Shown piece by piece: positions 46,668 through 56,535 of a DNA stretch of 64,000 bases (positions are counted from its first letter, which is position 1; the number at the start of each line of letters is the position of its first letter). Under the pieces are notes generated by a model. The model ran no database searches and was not told the origin of the DNA. It saw only the letters and a list, made by a program, of their open reading frames with translations. A program made the translations under genes and the position numbers. This DNA comes from Colletes latitarsis (Eukaryota; Arthropoda; Insecta; Hymenoptera; Colletidae): positions 24,677,501 to 24,741,500 of the forward strand of contig NC_135137.1 of assembly GCF_051014445.1 (NCBI RefSeq), read 5' to 3'.

Positions 46668-47063
46668 TTAATATTCAAATTTGTCGCAGAAGTGATATTC
46701 ATGAAAAAAATGTTTTAAACAAAATGCTTTTTTACACCAAGAACATCTAACTATCGGTGTTACACCACAAAGTGCACATTTCATTTGTGCACAAACTCCA
46801 GTATATGTCTTCTCAGACCAATTTTCGTCTACATCATCTTCGTTAACAGCCTCAACCTTACATTCTTTAAATTGATCCAAAAAGTCCAATGACCATTCTT
46901 CAAAAACTTCAATTTCATTAAATTCAAATAAGATATCGAGTAACATTTTTTGAATGGTTTCCTTGAGTTGTACTTCCTCTCTCGTTACAGGAGTATCCAT
47001 TAAATACATTGTTTGAAATGTTGCTAATAGCAAATTAATCACATTCATCAAATTGATAATCAT
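46668..47063 (-). CDS. 131-residue protein: CAAG-family N-terminus fused to cysteine-rich finger
   Basis: Unbroken from an ATG at 47063 to a stop at 46668. Residues 1-88 are helical and acidic (ETIQKMLLDILFEFNEIEVF, then EEWSLDFLDQF) and resemble the first about 75 residues of the transposase at 37467 (KIIIELIDKYKLW, then EYAFIETEQELLFE) in length and pattern. Residues 90-131 hold CALCGVTPIVRCSWCKKAFC, then LKHFFHEYHFC, nearly the same finger as at 35648. The DNA-binding and catalytic domains are absent. CTATATATA lies 83-91 bases upstream. I infer an internal deletion that kept the frame; the fold and role are unknown. A regulatory (repressor-like) function is possible by analogy with P-element deletion products. 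Confidence 0.62.
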   Translation of the reverse strand: MIINLMNVINLLLATFQTMYLMDTPVTREEVQLKETIQKMLLDILFEFNEIEVFEEWSLDFLDQFKECKVEAVNEDDVDENWSEKTYTGVCAQMKCALCGVTPIVRCSWCKKAFCLKHFFHEYHFCDKFEY

Positions 47064-47145
47064 TTTTAATCACTTTATTACAAAATAAATGCTGTGATCA
47101 TGTCGAACGCTCGGATTTGACTTTACAACTAACCAATCGTCGACG

Positions 47146-47154
47146 TATATATAG
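47146..47154 (-). promoter_or_regulatory. TATA-like element upstream of the 131-residue ORF
   Basis: CTATATATA on the minus strand, with an initiator-like TTAGTTG about 15-20 bases downstream (47132-47126) and the ATG at 47063. Spacing fits an insect core promoter. Sequence pattern only. Confidence 0.4.
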
Positions 47155-49074
47155 AGCAGAGCTTCGCAAAAAATAACTCATAATTTGATACACTGCTATT
47201 GTTGAGCGTACAAAAATATAAAATGACGTTCCATATGATATAATGACGATAAAAAAGTGCTGAGTGCATGAATGATAGTTTAAAGAATTATATATACATA
47301 TATGATTAATTGTTTACTGCTTGTTTAGTGCGTAATAAGAACCACTTCTTTATGCATCCACTGATACTATTTTATGGACTTCATACCCATTTAGAGTCAA
47401 ATGATATATCTCATGCTTGGCCGGCAGAACTTTCCTGGTCATATGATATACATATGTATAGATTGTTGTATGAGAAAGAAAGAAATAATGTGTAGTTGAT
47501 CATATATGTTGTTTGCCAAAAAATATCGTCCCAAGAAAGACATCGACCGCACGTCATATTTGGTATGACCGCCACCCGATGTGATATATCAATGGATTCA
47601 GAAAAGAAATTGTGTTCTTTTTTGTTATTATGTAAATTGTGATTTCTTTTAAAATAATGTTATAAACAAATTTTTTGTTATAAATAAATTATTTTTTACA
47701 AAATTGATGACCAGCATTTATATGTACATAAAAAATCATGCAACTTTTCCTTAAGAAAGTTTCTTCTATCTATGATAGTTTTTGAGGTAGTCTATCGTAG
47801 CTGAAACTTTAGGGGGTCGTTTCACCCCCTAAATATGAAAACGGGCCGATATAAAAAAATTATTTTTCGACCCTTTAAAACATATCCAAAATTCAAAACA
47901 ATCGGAGGCGGACACCTGAAAAACCTTTCTTGTGAGTACAGTCACCGCTCCGGCGGCGAACTTCCCCTCAGCACTGACGTCACGGATCGTCTTTGGAAAT
48001 GTTGGCGAGTTCAGGATACCTGGGCGGCGGGGTATCGGCTTGATGACGGGAGGTTTAACTTCGGTGACTAAATTCAAGTTGCGGTTTTGAAGGAGACAAA
48101 TTCAGGGAACGGAATAAACTGGCGGCTAAATTCAACCACTGTACGTTATTTTTTACAAAAAAAAAAAAAACCTTTGCGCGGCTCCAGCGTGTAATAGGTT
48201 ATATTAGTTATGAAACGATTTTCGCTATTTATTAGCCGAGCAACGCCTATCAGTACAATAATTATGTTCACTCATTCCGTTCCAACTCTCTCCCTACTTT
48301 CCTGGAAGCCGATGTCCCCTTTTATTACTTTCAGATAAACGGGGTGAGAACCCTTCCCGGTGGTCCGAATTCCTTGCTATACCCGGCGATCCCGATATCC
48401 CTGGCTCAGACTTCGCGCCTAGAAGCGTTCCCACATTCCCCGTTACCCTATACCACATGTAGATATCATTTATTTACTTATCGACCGGCCTGAGCTAACA
48501 GTTCGTTTTGAAGGTATAAAATTGTCATATTTCTCAGGTTACCTTACATCGAATACAGATAACATTCTTCCACTCATTGATCGAGCTCGGCTAACAGCTC
48601 GCTTCGAAAATACCCACTCCATTATATATCTCCTAATCCTATGCGTATTCAATTCATAACATTAATTAATCATTCCCCATAGCTTTTCATAAAACCGAAA
48701 TGAATATCAACATATCAACTATTACATAACCTGAATTAAATATCCCGGTCTCCGCGATCCAGCTACTTACTATCTAGTAACTTACTATACAAAATATGGG
48801 GAGAAAGGAGTCAGGGTGGGGGAGACGTACGCTACGCGGACGTTACAATCGCATAAAAGTTTTGATGCAGTTTTTTGAAGCAAATGAATTCTTGTCTCTT
48901 GAGTTTGAAAAAAGTGCTAAATTTATTAAAAAACTCATGAACGTAATTTAGAAAATATAGATATGCTTTGGTCTCTGGATTCTGCATCGAGATTAACAAA
49001 CGTTCCCGGAACTCTGCTTTCTCCTGAATACAGAGTTCCAATTCTCTAAAAGTGTAACTATGGATGTATAATAT

Positions 49075-49349
49075 TGTTGCGCCAGGGCGAGGCGTTTCTT
49101 AATGAACTCATAATAACACAATACAACACACAGTACACGAACGCAAAACTAGAAACTTCATTAACAAGTTTTTAGACACGTCTTCACTCTACGAGATCTG
49201 TCGTAGTTCTTCTCTTTCAAACCGTTGCCGGTCCCTCAGCAAGCGGAAGGCACGGGAACTCGCTTTCGCTCGTTCGAAGGGGCAGCTTCACATCGTTGTG
49301 GAACAGCCTTCACGTTGCTACAACGATGCATCTTCAGTCCGTCGCAACA
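49075..49349. repeat. Solo LTR, 275 bp, in the hAT gene
   Basis: Starts TGTTGCGCCAGGGCGAGG and ends CGTCGCAACA; flanked by ATAT on both sides (49071-49074 and 49350-49353). A second copy of the same family is at 51129-51387. It contains GGAAGGCACGGGAACTCGC and GGCAGCTTCACATCGTTG in both. No coding. Confidence 0.75.
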
Positions 49350-50310
49350 ATATGATAACCATCGCGTAGAACACAATTTTTAAATTTTTCTGTCAGTTGT
49401 CTGAAAGCATAGTTGAAATTCGCGGAATATGTCTGTACGTTTGGGACTACTGTATATGAAAGTTGCTACTTTTCGTAACAAGTTCTCGCATACGTTTAGA
49501 ATGATATTGCACTCTTCGCACACTACCATTGCAGACAGATGACAATGGATGATCAAAAAAATTTGTCCCTGCATTTTTTTGCAAGCTTTGTCATAAAGGA
49601 CAAGTGTCGCCCTGTCATGACAGCAGCGTTGTTACATGATAAAGCGACAATATTTTCGAACGGAATTTCTCTCTCGATCATGGCAATTTCATATGTTTTA
49701 AATAAATTATCGGCGCCACAATTTGTAGCATCAAGATGTAATAATTCTACCAATTCCATTCGAACAATCCAGTCTTGGGGTGCAACATAACGAACAAGAA
49801 ACATCATCCATTTCTCTTTGATCGGTCGGATGTTTCATCAATATAAATAGAAAATTTAATGTTTTGTAAAACACTATAAATACGTTTTGTTTTATAAGGA
49901 TACAAAACGTTTGATATAATATTTGAACACTTTGTTCGACCGAATAACATGTTTCAAGACATCAGGATCTTGCCCAATATCTTTGAAAACTTCAAGAATT
50001 GTCTTTGCGGTTTGATACGAAATATTTTTCTCGGCTATTAATTTGGCAAATTTTATCATCCAACGACAGAGACGATTCTTCGGATTGTGTCGTAAAATTA
50101 TTATTCAAGTCGTCCGCGTTGTCATTCTTTTTATAATTATAAATGTGACACTGAGAATCTGCGTGATTGTAAATACTCGATAATCGACATGAATATTTTT
50201 TATTACAAACAGAACAGAACTATGAATAAGGATCTCCGTTGACTTTATGCAACCATAGCTTGAAGTACTTATTATCAAGCCATTGAAGCATAAAAGTCCT
50301 TTTCGAAATA

Positions 50311-51128
50311 CTAATTTTTTAATGATACCCAGATTCTCCGTGTCTATATACGTTTGAGGAACCGTAAGAATAAGACTTATTGCATAAAGTACAATAAAAA
50401 CGACTTCTATCATGGGGTAATGCACGTATCTATGATTCAAATCTATTATCATTCATCCATGAAGATAAAAAACCGCGCTTACTCTTATTCTTCGATTTCA
50501 CAACCGTTTCCATTATATAAAAGCAAAATAGAGAAAATAACAGCAATTTAAAAAGACTTACGCGAAAGATGTTTTTTAATTTAAGTACCTGAATATTACC
50601 TACTGCACGTACCTTTAAATCTCTGCTAACGTCCGTTCTCGTCGACCGAATGCAACAAACTTTCAAAAGAAATAGCAGTGACTCGAGCACATTGACAATA
50701 GTGTTTTGTTTATACTACTCGCGAATCGATAGACCGTTGAAATAACGAGGAAGGAGAAAGAAGGGACGTAGATATACATAGCCTAGTCCCCATAGGTTTT
50801 TAAAGGGCAATAATTACAAATAAACTTCTGTTGCATAAGTAGCAATAGTATATTCACGTCAATTTATTGTATTCCATTTTGCAGAAATGAATTGTGAGGG
50901 GAATTAAAAGAAAGGAAAGAAGGATATTTCGACTACGAACAAATATTTGTTATGCAAGTATCGTTCGTGGTCGTGTTTATTTGCATAGCCACTCTATGCT
51001 TCGAACCTTAACCTTAACCTTGGCCTTTAAAAAAATTGCTGTTTCTAATATCCAGGAATAGAATTCTTATGGAAATTAACTGTGCGGTGTAAACTCTGTT
51101 GAAATTATTCATTTAAATTCATACATAT
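50311..51128. other. Possible start of the hAT gene, then unassigned
   Basis: A minus-strand frame near 50511-50430 (METVVKSKNKSKRGFLSSWM) could be the hAT N-terminus, but it is not continuous with the finger. The rest to 51128 shows no feature. Confidence 0.3.
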
Positions 51129-51387
51129 TGTTGCGCTGGGGAGGAGAGTTTCTCACAGAACTCATTTTAACACGAACTAATCAACAGAGAACTTTATTGG
51201 AATAGGGTTTAATGAGACGTCTGTTCGCTACGAGGTCTCTCGTAATTCTGTTTTTCAAATCGTTGCCGATTCCTCTAGCAACCGGAAGGCACGGGTCTTC
51301 GCTTCTGCTCGTTCGAAGAGGCAGCTTCACATCGTTGCGGAACAGCTTTCACGTTTCCGCAACGATACATCTTCAGACTGTCGTAAC
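51129..51387. repeat. LTR, second copy of the TGTTGCG family
   Basis: Starts TGTTGCGCTGGGGAGG and ends CTGTCGTAACA, similar throughout to 49075-49349. No matching target duplication (ATAT before, CTGG after). Confidence 0.65.
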
Positions 51388-51399
51388 ACTGGACATGGA

Positions 51400-51937
51400 A
51401 GAATCTGATGGAGACACTAGCCGTGCAGGGGGGGGGGGGACTTTGTTTTACTATTATAACGAATTCCTTTTCGCTATGATTTGTTTCTCCAGCTGATTAA
51501 ACTTCCTGTACTCTGCTTCTGAGGCTATTCAGTAATGTGGATTGTCTCTGTTTATTCTTAATGTCTCGTATCGATATTCCTCGTATTCTGGGCACTCGTG
51601 CAACATATATTCTGCCGCTTCAATTTGATTGTTGCACACCGCAACTCTGTCAAACAGAGCCGTTGATAGGACCGTACCCCGTTATCAGGTACACGCACTC
51701 TCTGTCCGGGGGAAACCAGCGGTTTTGCCCTTTGAAAGAGACGTGTCCTGTATAAGAGAAAGTGGCCCTTTAATGAATCTTGTCCATCGGGCTTGACATT
51801 CTTCGTGTAGTTTTCCCTGAATTCTTCTGTTTCCTGCCCTGAGGTTTATATCATTTGGATTTTTAGCTGCGCGATAGGAATATTTTTTCCATTGAATGCT
51901 TTGGTTTCTTCGAACCAGCGCCGTAACTCCTGCCTTC
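51400..51937 (-). pseudogene. R1/I-like LINE, C-terminal end of ORF2
   Basis: The frame 51939-51685 reads ASKNPNDINLRAGN-like sequence (NPNDINLRAGNRRIQGK), then LHEECQARWTRF. In shifting frames YLITGYGPINGS follows and then VCNNQIEAAEYMLHECPEYE with CPEYEEYRYETLR at about 51620-51550. The pattern YLTGHG...C..C......H.....CP is the C-terminal finger of R1/LOA/I-type LINEs. The catalytic domains are not in the window. A G12 run interrupts near 51428-51439. Truncated and dead. Confidence 0.55.
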
Positions 51938-51957
51938 ACTTTTTTTTTTTTTTTTTT
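51938..51957 (-). other. poly(A) tail of the R2-lineage LINE
   Basis: A run of about 20 T on the plus strand, i.e. poly(A) on the minus strand, at the 3' end of the LINE whose ORF stops at 52110. The 3' untranslated region would be 52109-51958. Confidence 0.6.
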
Positions 51958-52539
51958 TGAAGATGGGAAATGCTTTTACGTACAACGGTCGGATGTTATG
52001 ACCGGTAGTGTGGGATTCACACGATAAATGGAATCGTGCACACCCACTGAAACTCACCTTGTATTATGCCTGAGGATGTTGAGACAGGCAGCACCTTGTG
52101 TTCTTCGGCTTATACTACTCTCGTGCGTGGCACTCTGGTGTTAGGGTCAATCGCTGTTGTGCGGTTGAACCTCCAAAACGTGTTTGGACCTCCGATTATA
52201 GCTCGTGTGGATATAATCTTGAGTTCTGACTTTTTGAGTAGGGTATTAGATTTTAAATACTTGACTGATGCTATACTCCATACGCCGCGGTAGGAAAGAG
52301 TGGCAGTTGTATAAGGTACGTGTTGAACTTCGTATCTTTCCTTGATGGCATTTTCGAGTGGTTGGTATTTCTCGATTTTTGTTTTGTGGGCTGTATCCAG
52401 TTCGACATTCTTACTGACGACCTGCGCGTCAAAAACGAGTATCGTTGTTCCCTTTTTGGACACAAGATCGGGCTTTCTTAAGCCATTTTCGGTGTTAAAA
52501 TGGGGTTCCACCTCAACCCTATCGCATTTTAGGCTTATA

Positions 52540-53787
52540 TTAGGTCATCCCATAAGTAATGTCGTTTTTTGACGGTGACTTTCGGTGAAAAAAATTAATA
52601 CTTACATTTATTTTCAATCATCGATATATTGACCATCAGTTTCGATGACCTTTTCCCATCTATCAGTCAACTTTCTTATTCCATTTTCGAAAAACTTATG
52701 GGACTTTGAATTAAAATACTCATTTAGTGCTGATTTTACATTCTCGCTATTGTTGAAATTTTTTCCACTTAAAAAATGTTGCATTGACCGGAATAGATGG
52801 TAATCGCTTGGGGCAAGATTCGGAGAGTATGGTGGGTGTGGCAAAAGTTCTCAATCGAAATTTTTAATTTTTTCTACTATTATCCTTGCTGTGTGTGGCT
52901 AGCGTTATCGTGGTGGAATAGAACACCTTTGCGATTCACTAATTATGGTCGTTTTTCCACTAACGCTGCTTGAAGACGTTCAAGTTGTTGGCTGTAAATC
53001 TCAGCTGTTACGGTCTGATTTTGCTTTAAAAGCTCAAAATGAATAATTCCTTTAATATCCCACCACACGCACAACAAAACTTTCCGGGGATGAAGCCCTG
53101 GTTTTGGGCACTGTAAAGATGATTGACCAGGTGATAGCCATTGACGTTTTCGTTTGGGATTGCAGTATAAGACCCATTTTTCGTCACCAGTAATAATCTG
53201 ATCGAGAAATGAACGATTATTTTGTCGATCTCGCAGGGAAGCACAAATGTTCATGCGCTGGATACGGTTAGAAACCGTCAGTTCAGGCGGTACCCTTTTT
53301 CCCAGTTTCGATACTTCTCCCAATTGTATTAAATGTTTATGGACAGTACTGCTGCTACTGCCTAATCTCTCAGCGATTTCATCGGTAGTTAATTGTGGTT
53401 CTAACTCGATTAAAGCTTTCAATGCCTCAGAATTGAACGCTGTTGGTCGATCGGATCTCGGTTCGTCAGAAAGGTCAGTATCACCTTTTCGAAATTTGGA
53501 AAACCATCTTTGACACTTTCTCAAATTCAGAGCATGTTCACCATACACTTCACAAATGTTTTTAACCGTATCCGTAGTTGTACTACCTTTTTTAAATTCA
53601 TACAGCATACAATGCCGCAAATGAAGTTCGCACACACTCATTTTTAAATTTTTTTTCAAGTGAAAAATGTCGATCAAACTGCATCGAACGCAACCGATAG
53701 ACTGTCGAGAGAGCACTCTTTAAGCTACATAGAAAGAAGTTTATTTAAAGTACGATAAGAGACGACATTACTTATGGGATGACCTAA
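52540..53787 (-). mobile_element. mariner element in the R2-lineage LINE
   Basis: A 1248-bp element with inverted ends TTAGGTCATCCCATAAGTAA (27 bases, near perfect) flanked by TA on both sides (52538-52539 and 53788-53789). Confidence 0.92.
52614..53641 (-). pseudogene. mariner transposase (DD34D), two stops and a frameshift
   Basis: The start is best placed at 53641 (MSVCELHLRHCMLYEFKKG), the normal mariner start; the open frame runs further upstream but those codons are terminal repeat. Helix-turn-helix: AFNSEALKALIELEPQLTT, then EIAERLGSSSSTVHKHL. Catalytic blocks: ITGDEKWVLYCN (first Asp), FHHDNA (second), YSPNLAPSDYHLF (third). A TAA follows VEKRP near 52943, a one-base deletion lies in the codons after HDNA, and a TGA replaces Trp before ELLPHPPYS. 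It ends GQYIDD at 52614. Inactive but recent enough to keep a full-length pattern. Confidence 0.9.
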
Positions 53788-54699
53788 TAGTATGTTTCAA
53801 ATACGATGTAATTGCATCGTACCTCGCAATGCGGGAAGTCTTTCCTGCTTAAAAAGCGGGTTCCTTCAATAACCCAACGATGCTGCTGGGGCACTTTCTT
53901 TGACTCTTTGAGCGCTTTTCCGTCATTTGACGAGTGGAGGGCTTTCGCCCATCTGTGCTTAATTTTGTCCAGTGAGTTAATTTCCTGGCGGTTATCAATC
54001 AATTTCCTTGTGGCTCTTAGGACTTCTTGAGGGACAAACGGGTCGGTTTGTTGACCTTCCCGCGTGAACTCTCAGTTTCAGTTTCCTATAAAGTGGCATA
54101 AGCCACCCCACTGGTGGTATGGAGAGACCGCCATCCGCGACATTACTGTGGAAGTAAGCATTTATGGTATCACGTGGGAGGCAACGCCATTTCCTCACAG
54201 TCGCACGCGATAGAGCATTAATTTTCTTGAGCGGACTTAGGTGGTATTCCCCAGGGTAAGCAGATGATATAACCCTGGTAAGACCATTACTCGCAAAGCA
54301 AACAGTCTTTGCTGAGATTTTAGCGGTGCTTTGCTCAATTTGTTTATCGCCGCGGCTAAATTGATTTCTGGCTGGGCCATAGTACGTCCCTCAGGTGTAA
54401 ATGGGACGCCAAGATATTTGCAGCTCTTCTCTTTTCAGCGACGGTAATTGGAGTCTGAGGCAATTGAACCTTGTTCTGAAGTCTACCATCGATTTCTTCA
54501 TGTGAGTGACATTCCTTACCGCTATAGTTGGTGATGTAGCGGCATTGACTCTCATGCCACATTGGGCAAGAAATCCGGCAACAGTGTCGATCGTGAGTTG
54601 CAGGCCGTTTGCTGTTGTGACTTCATACGTTGGACGGATTTCGTCGGATTTCCAGCTGCTTCTTTTCAAAGAAAAGAAGCGTATCCGGGTGACGCTTAT

Positions 54700-55902
54700 T
54701 TGACTACTTACGAAAGATCGTCGTAGGTATTTGGAAAGATATGCTGCAGGGTATAATAAAACTATTGAATTGTTATAAAAGTAATAAGAAAATGGTTTTT
54801 TAAGAAAATTATTATAAATGTAAAACTTGAAAGCATTTTATACAAAGCTGTGGCGGGTCAGGACAATTTGGACAATAAGTTGTTGTTTTTTTAAAAATTC
54901 TATTGACTATTTGATTCACTAAGAACTAAATTTTCCATTTTTCTTTTTGACATTGGAACGAATTAGGCCAGAGATTTTAAGTTATACCGCTCGTTACTCG
55001 GCAAAGATTCAAACTGATCGTGTAAATTGGCAAGGTGATAAGTGAAGACCTCAGGAATGCAATAATGGAAACAAATGGACTGGCATGATAACATGGAAAC
55101 AAACGGAGCGGGAGATTATTCTTGCGACCAGGACCGATTCGCATTACTAAAGTATCGGTCGGAGTACCTAGGAGAGTACGCTTGGTGCAGCGGCACTCGT
55201 GGCCTGAAGATTTCATTGGAAACACGCGCGGCAGTGAACATGTTGAAAAATGACTTTTTCCGGTTTTTTGGTGCAAATACCCCACTGTGCGCCACGAAAC
55301 AGTAGCTTGAGATTCGGGGGCCGTTTGAAGAATTGCCATTCTCGCGGCCCGGGCGGTTAAGCCAAGACCCCCGTTTCCTAACCCAGACTAGAAAAGGAGT
55401 TGCGTATGGCTCGGGTTCGCTACCCGTACTGGTATAACACTGGATATAACTTCCAAAATAACTTTGAATCTATTTTTATAACAAAACCAATCTTTTTTCA
55501 AAAATGCAAAAGCAAGATGAAGTCTTTTTAAGTTAAACTACTGTTACAGGATTGAAAAAAAAGACGGTTTTTAGTCTATACCTTCTTATTAGACGTTGAC
55601 TTCAAAGTTACAATATTTGTTTTCAAAATTTGCTGTTCCCCTACAGAATAAGTATCCTGGCTCATCAAGGACGACTCTAAAAATTCTAGTTTTTTTTTCA
55701 AAATCATGATTTTGATGTTGTGTCATGATATTATACAACTGCATCATTGCAAACACACACGTACTCGTGATAAATCTTAGGATTTAAAAAAAAATATCGC
55801 CTTATTAAAATGAAACTTTTGCTACGAAAACTGTATTAACTATATAGAAGATGAAACTATATAGAAGATGCAGAAAAATGGCGAAATTCAAATAGACATA
55901 TG
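54700..55902. other. Mostly unassigned; small piggyBac-like tail
   Basis: 54839-54905 on the minus strand reads TTTYCPNCPDPPQLCIKCFQ, which looks like the cysteine-rich C-terminus of a piggyBac enzyme; nothing else of that gene is readable. 54980-55440 is less AT-rich with ORFs I cannot assign. 55450-55900 is AT-rich and featureless. Confidence 0.35.
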
Positions 55903-56533
55903 TGTAGGATTGGAACGGTAAAATCTATTCCCTTAATAGAAATGCGCGAACGAATACAATAAACGTATAACTCTTAGAAATGGAAAAAAACACACACAGT
56001 AACAAATAACTTTAGCAAACGTAACGTTCAACACAACTTGTAATAACCGCAATCGTAACGTAACATACAAAATATTCGTAATCGTATCGTATGATATCCG
56101 TAATCGTAATCGCGTAACGGAATGCCGTCAAAAATCCTCTCGTCTTCCAGACGCGTGCTTTTATCCCTTTCCTCTCCAACACTTGCCGGTTTCACGTCCG
56201 GTAAACCTTCAAGAACGGTCTCGTCGTTTTGCATCGATGTTCCGTAACCATAGTTCACGCTCTCATACAATCAATCATTTATTCAATCAGAGTCGACACA
56301 TTTATGTAATTCAATCATTCCAGAACGTTCTTGACGTTTCACATTTAACCCTTGCCAGTTCCTCATCTGGTATTACTTCCCGAATGTTCCTAACGTTTAT
56401 AAACATTCCGTCTCTAAGGCCGACGCACTCATACATTCACCCATTCGATCATTTAATCAGAGTCGACACATGCAGTCCGTTCAGCTGTTCACCGCGATCG
56501 ATGCGATACGACGAAGAACGCTCGTCTCCTACA
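55903..56533 (-). repeat. Solo LTR, inverted second copy of the 15577 family
   Basis: On the minus strand it starts TGTAGGAGACGAGCG at 56533 and ends with ATCCTACA at 55903. It matches 15577-16228 along its length. The 4-bp flanks (TATG and, beyond the mariner, TATA) agree in three positions. A mariner is inserted at the TA directly next to its end. Confidence 0.72.
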
Positions 56534-56535
56534 TA

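Larger units (their letters stand above)
45945..47932 (-). mobile_element. CAAG-family element 3, deletion derivative with an open reading frame
   Basis: Ends CAAGGAACGTTTTTCAGGTG and (reversed) CAAGAAAGGTTTTTCAGGTG. Inverted arms are about 450 and 385 bp (45945-46397 and 47548-47932). It is flanked by TGA on both sides (45942-45944 and 47933-47935). Total 1988 bp. It carries one unbroken minus-strand ORF behind a TATA-like motif. Confidence 0.85.
45871..48847. repeat. LTR-like insertion in the hAT gene, itself split by CAAG element 3
   Basis: Starts TGTTACGTCGGATCCCC and ends GACGTTACA, giving short inverted ends (TGTTACG/CGTTACA). Without the CAAG element (45945-47932) it is about 990 bp, and it is much less AT-rich than the surroundings at 48260-48460. 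No internal retrotransposon genes. No clear target duplication. A solo LTR is the simplest explanation, but a TIR element is not excluded. Confidence 0.5.
45272..50310 (-). pseudogene. hAT-superfamily transposase in pieces, split by three insertions
   Basis: Reading the minus strand: a BED-like finger at about 50290-50160 (FCSVCNKKYSC ... IYNHADSQCH, one stop); 49807-49553 with WIVRMELVELLHLDATNCGA and NIVALSCNNAAVMTGR; 49574-49380 with MVVCEECNIILNVCENLLRK and SSPKRTDIFREFQ; an LTR at 49349-49075; 49041-48835 with AEFRERLLISMQNPETKAYL; an LTR with a CAAG element inside at 48847-45871; 45870-45272 with SKCVNFLHQLN and the dimerisation tail, LPNSNTDAEKLFSMLPDVKT then KKRNNL. This is the domain order of ZBED-like hAT enzymes. 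Several frameshifts and stops. Removing the insertions would leave a gene of about 1.8 kb. Confidence 0.75.
52110..54690 (-). pseudogene. R2-lineage LINE: end of reverse transcriptase and endonuclease, split by a mariner
   Basis: Pieces on the minus strand: 54669-54391 with NGLQLTIDTVAGFLAQCGM and ATSPTIAVRNVTHMKK (RT thumb side, after the catalytic box, which is lost); 54400-54200 in another frame with CKYLGVPFTPEGR and then INALSR; 54198-53995 with VRKWRCLPRDTINAYFH and DGGLSIP; 54002-53790 with EGTRFLSRKDF. After the mariner: 52511-52110 with LRKPDLVSKKGTTILVFDAQ (restriction-like endonuclease PD...D), HKTKIEKYQ and YRGVWSIASVKYL. The CCHC finger between these parts is missing. It ends in poly(A) at 51938. 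The pattern is that of R2 ORFs. No 28S rDNA is seen next to it. Confidence 0.82.
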
